Part shown: positions 32,323-41,178 of the stretch, in pieces
How the letters are laid out: the number at the start of each line of letters is the position of its first letter
How positions within the stretch are numbered: the stretch's first letter is position 1
Assembly (NCBI GenBank): GCA_902783165.1
Contig: CACZPU010000125.1
Location: forward strand, 1 to 47,289
Source: an uncultured Prevotellaceae bacterium
GTDB taxonomy: Bacteria > Bacteroidota > Bacteroidia > Bacteroidales > Bacteroidaceae
Direction: 5' to 3'
DNA: 47,289 nucleotides
The notes under the pieces: model-generated
What the model saw: only the letters and a program-made list of their open reading frames with translations
Database searches by the model: none
Told to the model about the DNA's origin: nothing
Translations under genes and position numbers: made by a program

Positions 32323-33795
32323 ATGCATCTGATTATACTTAATTTTGCAGCTATTATGATTGTTATATTAATAGTCTTGTTGTATTTTTCCGTACTGATG
32401 GTGTTCAGTCGGTTCACTGCACATAAATCGAGTAATGACACTTTTTATCGGGCTAACAAGCGTAGTCCATGGTATATGGTAGCCTTTGGAATGGTAGGCG
32501 CAAGTATTTCTGGTGTTACTTTTGTCAGCGTCCCAGGTATGGTGATTCGTCAAGATATGACATATATGCAGACTTGCTTAGGGTTTATATTGGGTTATTT
32601 CGCTGTAGCCTTTATTCTTCTCCCAGTCTATTATAAATGGAATCTGACCACGATATATAGCTACTTGCAGTTGCGCTTGGGGCATCATTCGTATAAAACA
32701 GGTGCATGGTTTTTCCTTCTTTCGAAGATGACGGGAGCAGCCGTTCGCTTTTATGTAGTATGTCTGATAGTTTCGCGTGTGATTGGTATCGGTTTCTTTC
32801 CTACTGTGCTTGTCATGACAGCATTGATTTGGCTTTATACCCGTAAGGGAGGAATCAAGACTTTGGTGTGGACGGACATGTTCCAGACCGCTTGCATGTT
32901 TACTGCTTTAGTGCTGATTCTATGTAAGGTGATAGATGCTCAAAGCTTGTCAATAGGAGAGGCAATAAGTGCAATTGCCAGTAATGAACACAGCAGGATG
33001 TTTGTTTTTGATGATTGGTTGACCCGTCAGAACTTTTGGAAGCAATTTTTGAGTGGTATATTTATTGTAATAGTAATGACTGGACTAGATCAGGATATGA
33101 TGCAGAAGAATCTCACCTGTAAGACTTTACGTGAAGCACAAAAAGATATGTGTACTTATGGCTTTGCCTTTGTACCCGCTAATTTGCTTTTCATGTCGTT
33201 GGGCGTGTTGCTTGTCATGCTTGCACAACAACAAGGTGTTCCTCTGCCACAAAACAGTGATGAACTACTGCCAATGTTTGCAGTGACAGGAAAACTTGGA
33301 ACAAGTGTTGTGGTCTTTTTCACAATAGGCATTGTCGCAGCTTCTTTTTCAAGCGCCGATTCGGCACTAACCGCTATGACAACAAGTTATTGTGTTGATA
33401 TATGTGAACAGGCTGTAAATGAGAGGTTGAGGAAAAATGTTCATGTCGTGATGGCAACGGTATTCATGTTGATTATAATACTAGTGTATATGGTCAACTC
33501 CACAAGTATTATTGACGCCATCTATATTCTTTGTTCATATACATATGGACCCCTGTTAGGACTTTTTGCCTTTGCTTTGCTTACCAATAGGATGCCTTCC
33601 GACCGTTTTGTACCATTTATAGCGATTGCTTCGCCCATTATTTGTTATTTGCTGAATGCAGTTGTATCACAGATAATAGGTTATCATTTTGGATATGAGT
33701 TATTAATGTTGAATGGTTTACTCACTTTCATTGGGCTGTGGGCATCGGGCAGTAAAAAAAAGCTACTACCTAATGCGAGTGGTAAAACGGGTTGA
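32323..33795 (+). CDS. Sodium:solute symporter (SSS family)
   Basis: This polytopic inner-membrane protein of 490 aa imports a solute with Na+. About 13 hydrophobic segments are seen. Family signs are GASISGVTFVSVPGMV near residue 60, the GGIKTLVWTDMFQT loop (about 174-188), QDMMQKNLTCKTLREAQKD, and FSSADSALTAMTTS (about 343-356), which includes the Na+-site serines of the LeuT fold. The substrate cannot be told from sequence. Its stop abuts the stop of the convergent antiporter gene with no base between. No consensus promoter stands out in the 181 nt before the start. Confidence 0.9.
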   Translation: MHLIILNFAAIMIVILIVLLYFSVLMVFSRFTAHKSSNDTFYRANKRSPWYMVAFGMVGASISGVTFVSVPGMVIRQDMTYMQTCLGFILGYFAVAFILLPVYYKWNLTTIYSYLQLRLGHHSYKTGAWFFLLSKMTGAAVRFYVVCLIVSRVIGIGFFPTVLVMTALIWLYTRKGGIKTLVWTDMFQTACMFTALVLILCKVIDAQSLSIGEAISAIASNEHSRMFVFDDWLTRQNFWKQFLSGIFIVIVMTGLDQDMMQKNLTCKTLREAQKDMCTYGFAFVPANLLFMSLGVLLVMLAQQQGVPLPQNSDELLPMFAVTGKLGTSVVVFFTIGIVAASFSSADSALTAMTTSYCVDICEQAVNERLRKNVHVVMATVFMLIIILVYMVNSTSIIDAIYILCSYTYGPLLGLFAFALLTNRMPSDRFVPFIAIASPIICYLLNAVVSQIIGYHFGYELLMLNGLLTFIGLWASGSKKKLLPNASGKTG

Positions 33796-36051
33796 CTAGC
33801 TGGTTAGGTGCAGAAGAGCCTCTTCTTCGCCAACCACCCAGATGATGTCATCTTTTTCAAAGCGATAAGAAGGTTGGGGCTGAGAAAGATTCTCCTCACC
33901 TTCTTCTATGCCAACTACCATACAGTTGAATTTGTCACGGATACCGCTTTCTTGTAGTGTCTTCCCAACGAAAGGACTGCTTCCAGAGATGATAATGCTT
34001 CGTAAACGCATTTCCCTTTTCTCTAGTTCCAAATCTTCTCCAAGTAATTCTGATTCAATGGCATGCCTGAAAGCTGTTAGTTGCTCATCGCTGCCAATTA
34101 CTTGAAGCTTATCACCAGGAAATACCATTGAATTACCGTCGGGAATGTTCAAACGTCTATTGGCGCGAAGGATACTGCTTACATGCACACCATATTTTTT
34201 CCCAAGATTCAGTTCTTTTAGCGTTTTACCCATCCATAATGAATCAGCGGGTATCTCAAAGTCGGCAATATGGATGTTGCGGTCGAGTAGTTTTCCTTCA
34301 TAGAGCGGTCGCTTGTGACCATGAACCTGTGCTTCGATATCTCTTGAACGAAGGTTGAGAATGAAAAGTCGCTCCAATCGTATGCTTCGGCGTTTTATCC
34401 ATCGAGAAAGGATAATAAACAGCACAGCAACTATACCAATGGTAATCATCAGAGCACGAGAGAAATGAGTGAGATAATTGCAAATATAGAAGATGAAAGC
34501 CACGGCTATTACCAACCTTACCAATATGGTGAACATGAGCGGAATGCGGTTTACGTTGCTCTCTTTCCAAAGTGCCATAAATTCATCGCTATGGTTTTTC
34601 TTCATGACCATGGCGCGAAGAAATGGCGCAATGAGAAGTACAGTGAGCACACCAGTAATGATTCTTACGTAAAGTTGTAAATGCTCTCCCGGTAGTAGCC
34701 TTTGAAAAAATGGCAGGGCAAAGGTGAACATCAGCGCAATGGTAGCGGCAGAGAGAATACTGTAAATTAAGGTATTTCTTCCCATTTGCAATAACAGTTT
34801 TTTCCATTTGCTTTTTTCCGTGGTGTTGGGATGGCTCATGGCGAGATGGTTCAATGAGCGTACCCATTTGTTTGGAATTCTTTTTTCCAGGAAATCATAG
34901 CTTGGATTGGCCAACTTTATCATATATGGTGTGAGGAAAGTAGTAATCACGCTGACTGCTACAACAACTGGATAGAGGAAGTTACTGATGACGCCAAGAG
35001 ACAATCCCAGAGATGCAATGATGAAAGAAAACTCTCCAATTTGAGCCATGGAGAATCCGCATTTCATGGCCGATTTCAACGTTTCTCCACCAAGCATGAA
35101 AGCGATGGTTCCAAAAATGCCCTGTCCTAAAAGAATGGTCATTACCAATATGAGAATTGGGAATGCATAGTCAATCAAGATTTTTGGATCGACAAGCATG
35201 CCCACTGAGACGAAGAAAATAGCTCCGAAAAGATTCTTCACTGGTTCCACAAGTCTTGTAATCTTCTCCGCTTCGATGGTTTCTGCTAGGATACTACCCA
35301 TGACGAAAGCGCCAAAAGCAGAGCTGAATCCAACTTCAGAAGAAAGAACGGCCATGGCGCAACACAGTCCTAGTGACACAATGAGCAATACTTCGTTATT
35401 GATCAGTTTGCGCACCTGCCTTAAGAAAAGTGGAATGGCGAAAATGCCCACTACAAACCAAAGCACTAAGAAGAAACCAATTTTAATGACCGAATTCAGC
35501 ATTTGACTGCCATTGGGATTGTTTCCGCTTGCAATAGCACTCAACATCACCATCATTACGATGGCCAATATGTCTTCTAGAATCAGAACACTCATCACAA
35601 TCCCGGCAAATTGCTGCTGACGAATGCCTAAGTCATCAAATGCCTTATAGATAATAGTGGTGGAGCTCATGGCCAGCATACCTCCTAAGAAGATGCAGTC
35701 CATCTTGCTCCATCCGAACATGTGGCCCACCAGCACACCTAACATCATCATACAGAAGATGATGGTGATAGTTGAGATGATAGGCGAAGCACCCATTTTT
35801 AGAATCTTTTTGAATGAAAAATCCAGACCTAAAGAGAACAAAAGGAACATCACGCCAATATCCGCCCATGTTTGAATGTTCTGATTGTCAACTACTGATG
35901 CCAAATAAGGCATGTGTGGACTTACGAGAAACCCCGCCACAACATACCCTAGCACCAGAGGTTGCTTCAGACGTTTAAACACCAAGGTGACTATTCCGGC
36001 CACAACCAATATGAGTGCCAGATCCTTGATAAGCGAAGGTAGTTCTCCCAT
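33796..36051 (-). CDS. CPA2-family cation:proton antiporter with two TrkA-C/RCK-C domains
   Basis: The 751-aa membrane protein has a Kef-type Na+/K+:H+ exchanger domain (about residues 1-375; FKRLKQPLVLGYVVAGFLVSP, and GLDFSFKKILKMG). A second hydrophobic block of four to five segments follows (about 420-565), where KefB/KefC proteins instead have a soluble TrkA-N domain. The cytosolic end has two RCK-C-like modules, about 600-670 (ADSLWMGKTLKELNLGKKYGV; quoted in part) and about 675-751 (SSPFVGKTLQESGIRDKFN). RCK-C modules sense ligands and gate transport. No GxGxxG nucleotide site is visible, so gating by NAD(H) or glutathione adducts is not supported. It starts 31 nt after pepT and is likely co-transcribed. 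Confidence 0.9.
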   Translation of the reverse strand: MGELPSLIKDLALILVVAGIVTLVFKRLKQPLVLGYVVAGFLVSPHMPYLASVVDNQNIQTWADIGVMFLLFSLGLDFSFKKILKMGASPIISTITIIFCMMMLGVLVGHMFGWSKMDCIFLGGMLAMSSTTIIYKAFDDLGIRQQQFAGIVMSVLILEDILAIVMMVMLSAIASGNNPNGSQMLNSVIKIGFFLVLWFVVGIFAIPLFLRQVRKLINNEVLLIVSLGLCCAMAVLSSEVGFSSAFGAFVMGSILAETIEAEKITRLVEPVKNLFGAIFFVSVGMLVDPKILIDYAFPILILVMTILLGQGIFGTIAFMLGGETLKSAMKCGFSMAQIGEFSFIIASLGLSLGVISNFLYPVVVAVSVITTFLTPYMIKLANPSYDFLEKRIPNKWVRSLNHLAMSHPNTTEKSKWKKLLLQMGRNTLIYSILSAATIALMFTFALPFFQRLLPGEHLQLYVRIITGVLTVLLIAPFLRAMVMKKNHSDEFMALWKESNVNRIPLMFTILVRLVIAVAFIFYICNYLTHFSRALMITIGIVAVLFIILSRWIKRRSIRLERLFILNLRSRDIEAQVHGHKRPLYEGKLLDRNIHIADFEIPADSLWMGKTLKELNLGKKYGVHVSSILRANRRLNIPDGNSMVFPGDKLQVIGSDEQLTAFRHAIESELLGEDLELEKREMRLRSIIISGSSPFVGKTLQESGIRDKFNCMVVGIEEGEENLSQPQPSYRFEKDDIIWVVGEEEALLHLTS

Positions 36052-36081
36052 GTTTCCTTTTGTATATGATATGGCTTGTTG

Positions 36082-37305
36082 TTAATCGTTGTATTTAGCG
36101 GTTAGCTCGCAAATCTTCACTACAGTCTGCATAGCTTTCTCCATCACCTGTATACTGATAAACTCATAAGGACCATGGAAGTTCACACCTCCTGCAAAGA
36201 TATTTGGACAAGGCAGACCTTTGAATGACAACTGTGCACCGTCAGTGCCACCGCGAATAGGACTTACACGTGGTGGAACGCTGCATTCTTGCATGGCTTT
36301 CAGTACAATGTCCACAACATGCATGTTCGGATCAATCTTTTCTTTCATGTTATAATATTGATCTTTCACTTCGCACCAGATGACATTCTTTCCATATTTC
36401 TCCTGCATCTTTTCCACGCATTTCTGAATGAATCGTTTGCGGTCTTCGAATATGTCGCGGTCATGGTCGCGGATAATATAGCTTAGTTTTGCGCTTTCTG
36501 TACATGTTTCCATGCCTGTGAGATGGTAGAAGCCCTCATAGCCTTCTGTCTCTTCTGGCGTTTCCTCGCCAGGCAACATGTTTGCAAATTCGGCAGCCAA
36601 ACGGCTAGCATTAATCATTTTTCCCTTGGCGTATCCAGGATGGACACTTACTCCTTTAATGAATACTTTGGCACTAGCAGCATTGAAGTTTTCAAATTCC
36701 AGTTCGCCTAAGTCGCCACCATCCATAGTGTAGGCCCACTCGCATCCGAATTTTTCCACATCAAAATGGTGTGCACCCATACCTATTTCCTCATCAGGGT
36801 TGAACCCCATACGTATTTTCCCATGAGGTATCTCCTTGTGGTCGCGCAAGTAGCACATGGCTTGTACAATCTCTGCAATCCCCGACTTGTCATCGGCACC
36901 TAAAAGCGTGGTTCCATCTGTAACTATCAAGTCCTCGCCCTTGTGGTTTAACAATTCGGGAAATTTCTCTGGGCTACTTATAATGCCTGGTGACAATTCG
37001 ATGTCACCCCCATCATAGTTCTTTACAATACGTGGCTTCACGTTTTCTCCAGAACAATCTGGGCTGGTATCGTAATGAGAAATGAAACCTATGGTGGGAA
37101 CATCTTTCTTAATATTCGATTTCAGCGTGGCATATATGTATCCCTTGTCATCCATTTCCACATCGTCGAAACCTTCATTTTCCAGTTCCTCTTTCAGGTA
37201 TTTTGCAAAAATAAGTTGTTTCGGTGTACTTGGTACAGTGGTGCTCTCTTCGCTTGACTGTGTGTCAAACTTCACATAGTTCAAAAATCTTTCGGTAATT
37301 TCCAT
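36082..37305 (-). CDS. pepT: Peptidase T (tripeptide aminopeptidase)
   Basis: This cytoplasmic M20 di-zinc enzyme cuts the N-terminal residue from tripeptides. The 407-aa length is typical. Metal and catalytic motifs are present in order: SHYDTSPD (first His/Asp), [13 protein letters not shown] (bridging Asp), [14 protein letters not shown] (catalytic Glu pair), YTMDGG, and the C-terminal [11 protein letters not shown] (last His ligand). The ATG at 37305 (MEITERF) is the family start; the frame extends to 37428 but that part would be the AT-rich leader. Likely co-transcribed with the CPA2 antiporter. Confidence 0.96.
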   Translation of the reverse strand: MEITERFLNYVKFDTQSSEESTTVPSTPKQLIFAKYLKEELENEGFDDVEMDDKGYIYATLKSNIKKDVPTIGFISHYDTSPDCSGENVKPRIVKNYDGGDIELSPGIISSPEKFPELLNHKGEDLIVTDGTTLLGADDKSGIAEIVQAMCYLRDHKEIPHGKIRMGFNPDEEIGMGAHHFDVEKFGCEWAYTMDGGDLGELEFENFNAASAKVFIKGVSVHPGYAKGKMINASRLAAEFANMLPGEETPEETEGYEGFYHLTGMETCTESAKLSYIIRDHDRDIFEDRKRFIQKCVEKMQEKYGKNVIWCEVKDQYYNMKEKIDPNMHVVDIVLKAMQECSVPPRVSPIRGGTDGAQLSFKGLPCPNIFAGGVNFHGPYEFISIQVMEKAMQTVVKICELTAKYND

Positions 37306-37336
37306 GTTGTAATTGTAGTTGTTTTGTTTTTCGATG

Positions 37337-37344
37337 CAAATATA
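37337..37344 (-). promoter_or_regulatory. Possible -7 box for pepT
   Basis: The minus strand reads TATATTTG (37344-37337), 32 nt before the ATG. No clear -33 box is seen. The rest of the 362-nt gap up to 37667 is AT-rich; it holds the pectate lyase box and otherwise nothing I can identify. Confidence 0.5.
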
Positions 37345-37615
37345 AATATTTTTTTCGAATAATCGACTGGTTGAATAAAAAAATACAGATTCGTTAAAGG
37401 AAAGTTCCTTAAAATAAAAAACGAGCAAATTGTTGATAGCATTTCGGATTAAAGACTTTGCAAAGATTCTATCAATACTAGTATGGAGATGTGTTTCATG
37501 GCCGTTAGCCAGACAATTGGTGAAACAGAACTATGATTGGTGTTGAAAAAGTCAAGATTATTGGCTAAAATGCAATAAATAACGAAATTGTTTTCATCAT
37601 GTCACTTATTTTTTG

Positions 37616-37623
37616 TATGTTTG
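37616..37623 (+). promoter_or_regulatory. Possible promoter of the pectate lyase gene
   Basis: TATGTTTG at 37616-37623 with a TTTC 20 nt upstream (37592-37595), one base off the -33 consensus. Transcription would start near 37628, before either candidate ATG (37635 or 37668). Confidence 0.55.
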
Positions 37624-37667
37624 CACATGAGTAAATGATTTCACTAATATTTTTAATTATAAATAGA

Positions 37668-40499
37668 ATGAATATTTTTTTTCATATTAGTATGATTGTG
37701 GCAATGTTGTTTTGCTTGTTGCCGACAAGAGCCGAAGAGAAACCCGTTGTGAGAGTGAACGGAACTCAAATAAACAAGTCAATTTCAAATATTTCATTCA
37801 TTGGTGATACTGTAGAATTGCAATATGATGACAATTCTACAGAACATGTTGACATGTCGCAGATATCTATCATATTCTGTGAGGTTTCATCATCTGGTAT
37901 TGGCAATATAGAAACAAAGAGTGGTGTCAGAATGGAAGGAAATATGCTTTGCATTGACAACGTTGCAGATGGTGTTGCTGCCACAGTTTACAATTCTTCG
38001 GGAAAACTTGTGAAAAAGACAAAGACTGTCGGTAATTCGTTATGCATGGATGTATCTCAACTTCAACAAGGTGTGTACCTGCTGAAAATAGCTGGCAAAA
38101 CTTATAAATTTATGAAGACATTCAGTAGAAATACAAACATAACAGCGACCAATCGTGGTAACACTGAGAGCAATGGCAGTTCGGACAAGGATGAAATAAT
38201 GTCGTCAAATAGGTTGCAAGAGTCAATGCCTGTTGTTATTGAGGCATCTGCGGCACACGATGTGGAATTTAATGCGGAACAGAATCAGGTGGTGGTTAGG
38301 TTGAAAGACGGAAGTAGCAAATATTTTGATACAGGTTCTTTGAGTTCTATAGATTTCAATGGTACTACGGTGAACTTGGCTTTTACTGATAATGATGTTA
38401 ACGAACAATTTGCTGGCTCAGTTAGTTCCATCTTCTTTTCAAAGAAAGTGGCAACTTCTCCTAATGGATTATTTAGTAATTCTGAAGGGAAGGTCTCTAT
38501 TATTGAAGGTAAGGGATGGCTGGAGTCGGCTTATGTGAAATGGAATCTGATGGCTGGGGCTAATGGTTATAATGTGTATGTTAAAGGCGGCAGATATACC
38601 GAATATACCAAGATAGATAACCATTTGGTACGCAATTACGGCACTTATGCCCGAGCTGATGTGGTGGGACTTGTCAGTGGCAGCGACTATGAACTGAAGG
38701 TGGTGCCTGTTTTTGATGACGAGGAGAGGGCAGAGGCGGCTAATGAACTGACATCCTTGGTGGTTCGAAATTACAACCGTGAAGGATATGCCCACTTCGG
38801 GTATACCCAGGGTGTGGGAGCATACAACAACGATGGAACGCTCAAGAATAATGCGCGTGTGTTATATGTGACGAATAATACTGCCAAAACCGTTAAGTGT
38901 CAAGTCATTACCAGCAATAATGGTAACACCACCGAATGTACAGGCATACAATCTATTATTGACGCCTATCAGAAGGGCGCTGACAAAACTCCACTCTCTG
39001 TAAGAATTATCGGGATGGTCAAGACCTCGGATATGGATAAATTGAGTAGTTCTTCTGAAGGCCTGCAGATAAAAGGTAAGGCCGCAGATAGCGAACTGAA
39101 CATTACTATTGAGGGAATAGGCGACGATGCTACAATTCATGGCTTTGGATTCTTACTTCGTAATGCAAAGAGCGTGGAAGTGCGAAATCTTGCAGTAATG
39201 CAGTGTATGGACGACGGCATTTCACTTGATACCGACAACAGAAATATCTGGATTCATCACATTGATATGTTCTACGGGCGAAACAAAGGTGGAGATCAGA
39301 AGAAGGGTGATGGTGCTATCGATGTGAAAGCTAACTCCAAATACGTCACCATCGACAACTGCCGCTTTTGGGATACAGGCAAATCGTCTTTGTGCGGCAT
39401 GAAAAGTGAATCTGGAGAAAACTGGATTACTTATCATCACAACTGGTTTGACCACAGTGATTCTCGCCATGCTCGAGTACGTACCATGAGTGTACATATG
39501 TATAATAACTTTTTCGATAATTGCGCTAAGTATGGGGTGGGGGCAACAGTTGGAGCAAGTGTGTTTGTAGAGAACAACTATTTCCTCAAGACCAAAAAGC
39601 CTATTCTCTCGTCGATGCAAGGCACCGATGCCAAGGGGAGTGGAACATTTTCAGATGAGGCAGGCGGAATGATCAAAGCATATGGTAATTTCTTCGACCG
39701 TACGATAAAGAATTTCAGCTATTTTACACAGAAAGCACCTGCTTCCACTGGGTATGATGCTTACGAAACAGATTCACGATATGAGCAGGTGCCTGAAGCA
39801 GAACTGACAATCTATGGAATAGGAGACTCTGAAGGCAAAGGGGTTAAAGGGCAGAACTGTACGGCCTACAATAATTTTGATACCGATGACAACCTCATTT
39901 ACCATTATGCGCCTCAGGTGGCAGAAGCAGTTCCTGCACAGGTAACTGGCTACTATGGTGCAGGACGAATGAATCATGGCGATGTCTCATTTGCCTTTGT
40001 TGATAATGTGGGAAACGACGATACCGACTCGGAAATCATCACCGAACTAGAATCTCTTATCAATAACTATGCCACAAAACTGGTTGGAATCTTTGGAGAA
40101 GAAAATGTTCCAAGTGGTGAGCAAGGTGGTCAGGGTGATCAACCAACACCAGATGGAACAATCCTTTGCACATTCGATAAGAATGGTATTCCATCAAGTG
40201 ATTTCTTCATAGTGTCGGGCAATGGTTCCAATAGTAAAGGATCGGTAACGATTGATAGCGTTACATATTCCACCTGCCTTAAGATAGAGTCGGCGACTTC
40301 TGTCAAGTTTACATTGTCTAAGAGAATGAAATTGACTCTTTATTTTGCTGATGGAGAAACAGCTTCGATGAAGATTAATGGCACGAAGATTAATGGCAGT
40401 GGCAGTGTTTATAGTCTGGTGTTGGAGACTGGAAGTTACGAGCTTACAAAGGACAAGAGTGTGAATCTCTTTGGCATCAAACTCGAACCCCTTGATTGA
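37668..40499 (+). CDS. Secreted multidomain pectate lyase, polysaccharide lyase family 1
   Basis: The lyase domain (about residues 390-770) is a right-handed beta-helix of the PL1 kind, which cleaves polygalacturonate by beta-elimination. Seen are DGISLDTDNRNIWIHHIDMF, GDGAIDVKANSKYVTIDNCRFWD (calcium-site acids; in part) and HHNWFDHSDSRHARVR with the catalytic-type arginines (about 590-604). Before it lie a signal peptide (ending near ATG+22), beta-hairpin repeats of the form V-x-L-x-x-x-DGS with ISSIxF, a segment like a type IX sorting domain (about 105-150), and an Fn3-like domain (about 275-375). A Gly/Gln linker near 815 leads to a C-terminal beta-sandwich, perhaps carbohydrate binding. 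The 943-aa product from 37668 is chosen since it gives a standard signal; an in-frame ATG at 37635 adds 11 residues. Confidence 0.9.
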   Translation: MNIFFHISMIVAMLFCLLPTRAEEKPVVRVNGTQINKSISNISFIGDTVELQYDDNSTEHVDMSQISIIFCEVSSSGIGNIETKSGVRMEGNMLCIDNVADGVAATVYNSSGKLVKKTKTVGNSLCMDVSQLQQGVYLLKIAGKTYKFMKTFSRNTNITATNRGNTESNGSSDKDEIMSSNRLQESMPVVIEASAAHDVEFNAEQNQVVVRLKDGSSKYFDTGSLSSIDFNGTTVNLAFTDNDVNEQFAGSVSSIFFSKKVATSPNGLFSNSEGKVSIIEGKGWLESAYVKWNLMAGANGYNVYVKGGRYTEYTKIDNHLVRNYGTYARADVVGLVSGSDYELKVVPVFDDEERAEAANELTSLVVRNYNREGYAHFGYTQGVGAYNNDGTLKNNARVLYVTNNTAKTVKCQVITSNNGNTTECTGIQSIIDAYQKGADKTPLSVRIIGMVKTSDMDKLSSSSEGLQIKGKAADSELNITIEGIGDDATIHGFGFLLRNAKSVEVRNLAVMQCMDDGISLDTDNRNIWIHHIDMFYGRNKGGDQKKGDGAIDVKANSKYVTIDNCRFWDTGKSSLCGMKSESGENWITYHHNWFDHSDSRHARVRTMSVHMYNNFFDNCAKYGVGATVGASVFVENNYFLKTKKPILSSMQGTDAKGSGTFSDEAGGMIKAYGNFFDRTIKNFSYFTQKAPASTGYDAYETDSRYEQVPEAELTIYGIGDSEGKGVKGQNCTAYNNFDTDDNLIYHYAPQVAEAVPAQVTGYYGAGRMNHGDVSFAFVDNVGNDDTDSEIITELESLINNYATKLVGIFGEENVPSGEQGGQGDQPTPDGTILCTFDKNGIPSSDFFIVSGNGSNSKGSVTIDSVTYSTCLKIESATSVKFTLSKRMKLTLYFADGETASMKINGTKINGSGSVYSLVLETGSYELTKDKSVNLFGIKLEPLD

Positions 40500-40531
40500 T
40501 TCCTTGTAGCAGGCAGTTTGGCGTAAACATA

Positions 40532-41014
40532 TTATTTAAGCATTAAATCGTAGTCGCGAAGTATTTTTTTCGCACGAAGCAAGTGCTTGCGGTCACGCCG
40601 CCCACGTTTGTCAAGTAGATAGCCGAAGTCGAAAGTGAATCCGTGGATGCGCGGTTGCAACAAGTTAAGTTCTTTAGTGCGTCGGAGTGATTTCAAGAAG
40701 TCGGGTCCAAAACCAGTAACAGTTACTTCTGGTAATGAATTTTCTTGTGGTGTGAGGTATATAGTGTCCTGGACCTCAGCCATGTATAGTTTTTCTTTAT
40801 AATATTGAAGATGTGAGAAACATACACTGTCAAAGCGTAATGGGAGTTCTACAATCCCTTGATAATTGGATTTCAGGATGCTGCCGCTGTCTACTTTCAC
40901 TGATACATTGGAAATAGGTAGTGATGTGTCGATATCCAGCACTTTCACCTTCCTTTGTCCGAATGCTGTAAAACAGCTAGAACATAACAACAATATGAGC
41001 AGAATATTTCTCAT
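40532..41014 (-). CDS. Exported carboxypeptidase-regulatory-like domain protein
   Basis: The 160-aa protein has a signal peptide (LLILLLCSSCFTAFGQ; cleavage near residue 20, or a lipobox at Cys14). One Ig-like carboxypeptidase-regulatory fold follows (about 22-95; KVKVLDIDTSLPISNVSVKVD and NSLPEVTVTGFG). This is the module seen at the N-terminus of SusC and other TonB-linked proteins, but no plug or barrel follows, and the frame ends in a basic tail (KRGRRDRKHLLRAKKIL). I do not recognise its role. The minus strand has a TATCTTTG at 41043-41036, 22 nt before the start, as a possible -7 box. Confidence 0.75.
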   Translation of the reverse strand: MRNILLILLLCSSCFTAFGQRKVKVLDIDTSLPISNVSVKVDSGSILKSNYQGIVELPLRFDSVCFSHLQYYKEKLYMAEVQDTIYLTPQENSLPEVTVTGFGPDFLKSLRRTKELNLLQPRIHGFTFDFGYLLDKRGRRDRKHLLRAKKILRDYDLMLK

Positions 41015-41132
41015 TTTCTATTTGTTAAAGCAGCACAAAGATATGAAAAAGTATATTAGCTTGCGGCTTGCGTTTAGCAGAATTTGCAAAAAACAACTTT
41101 CTTTGTATTAATTATAAAAAAGTTTTTGTAAT

Positions 41133-41164
41133 TTTGTGGCAAATTATTACAATCTGTATCTTTG
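41133..41164 (+). promoter_or_regulatory. Promoter of hutI
   Basis: TTTG (41133-41136), a 20-nt spacer and TATCTTTG (41157-41164) match the consensus. The leader to ATG 41179 is only about 10 nt. A 7-bp inverted repeat (TTGTAAT at 41126-41132, ATTACAA at 41146-41152) flanks the -33 box. Confidence 0.83.
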
Positions 41165-41178
41165 ATGACAAAACAACC

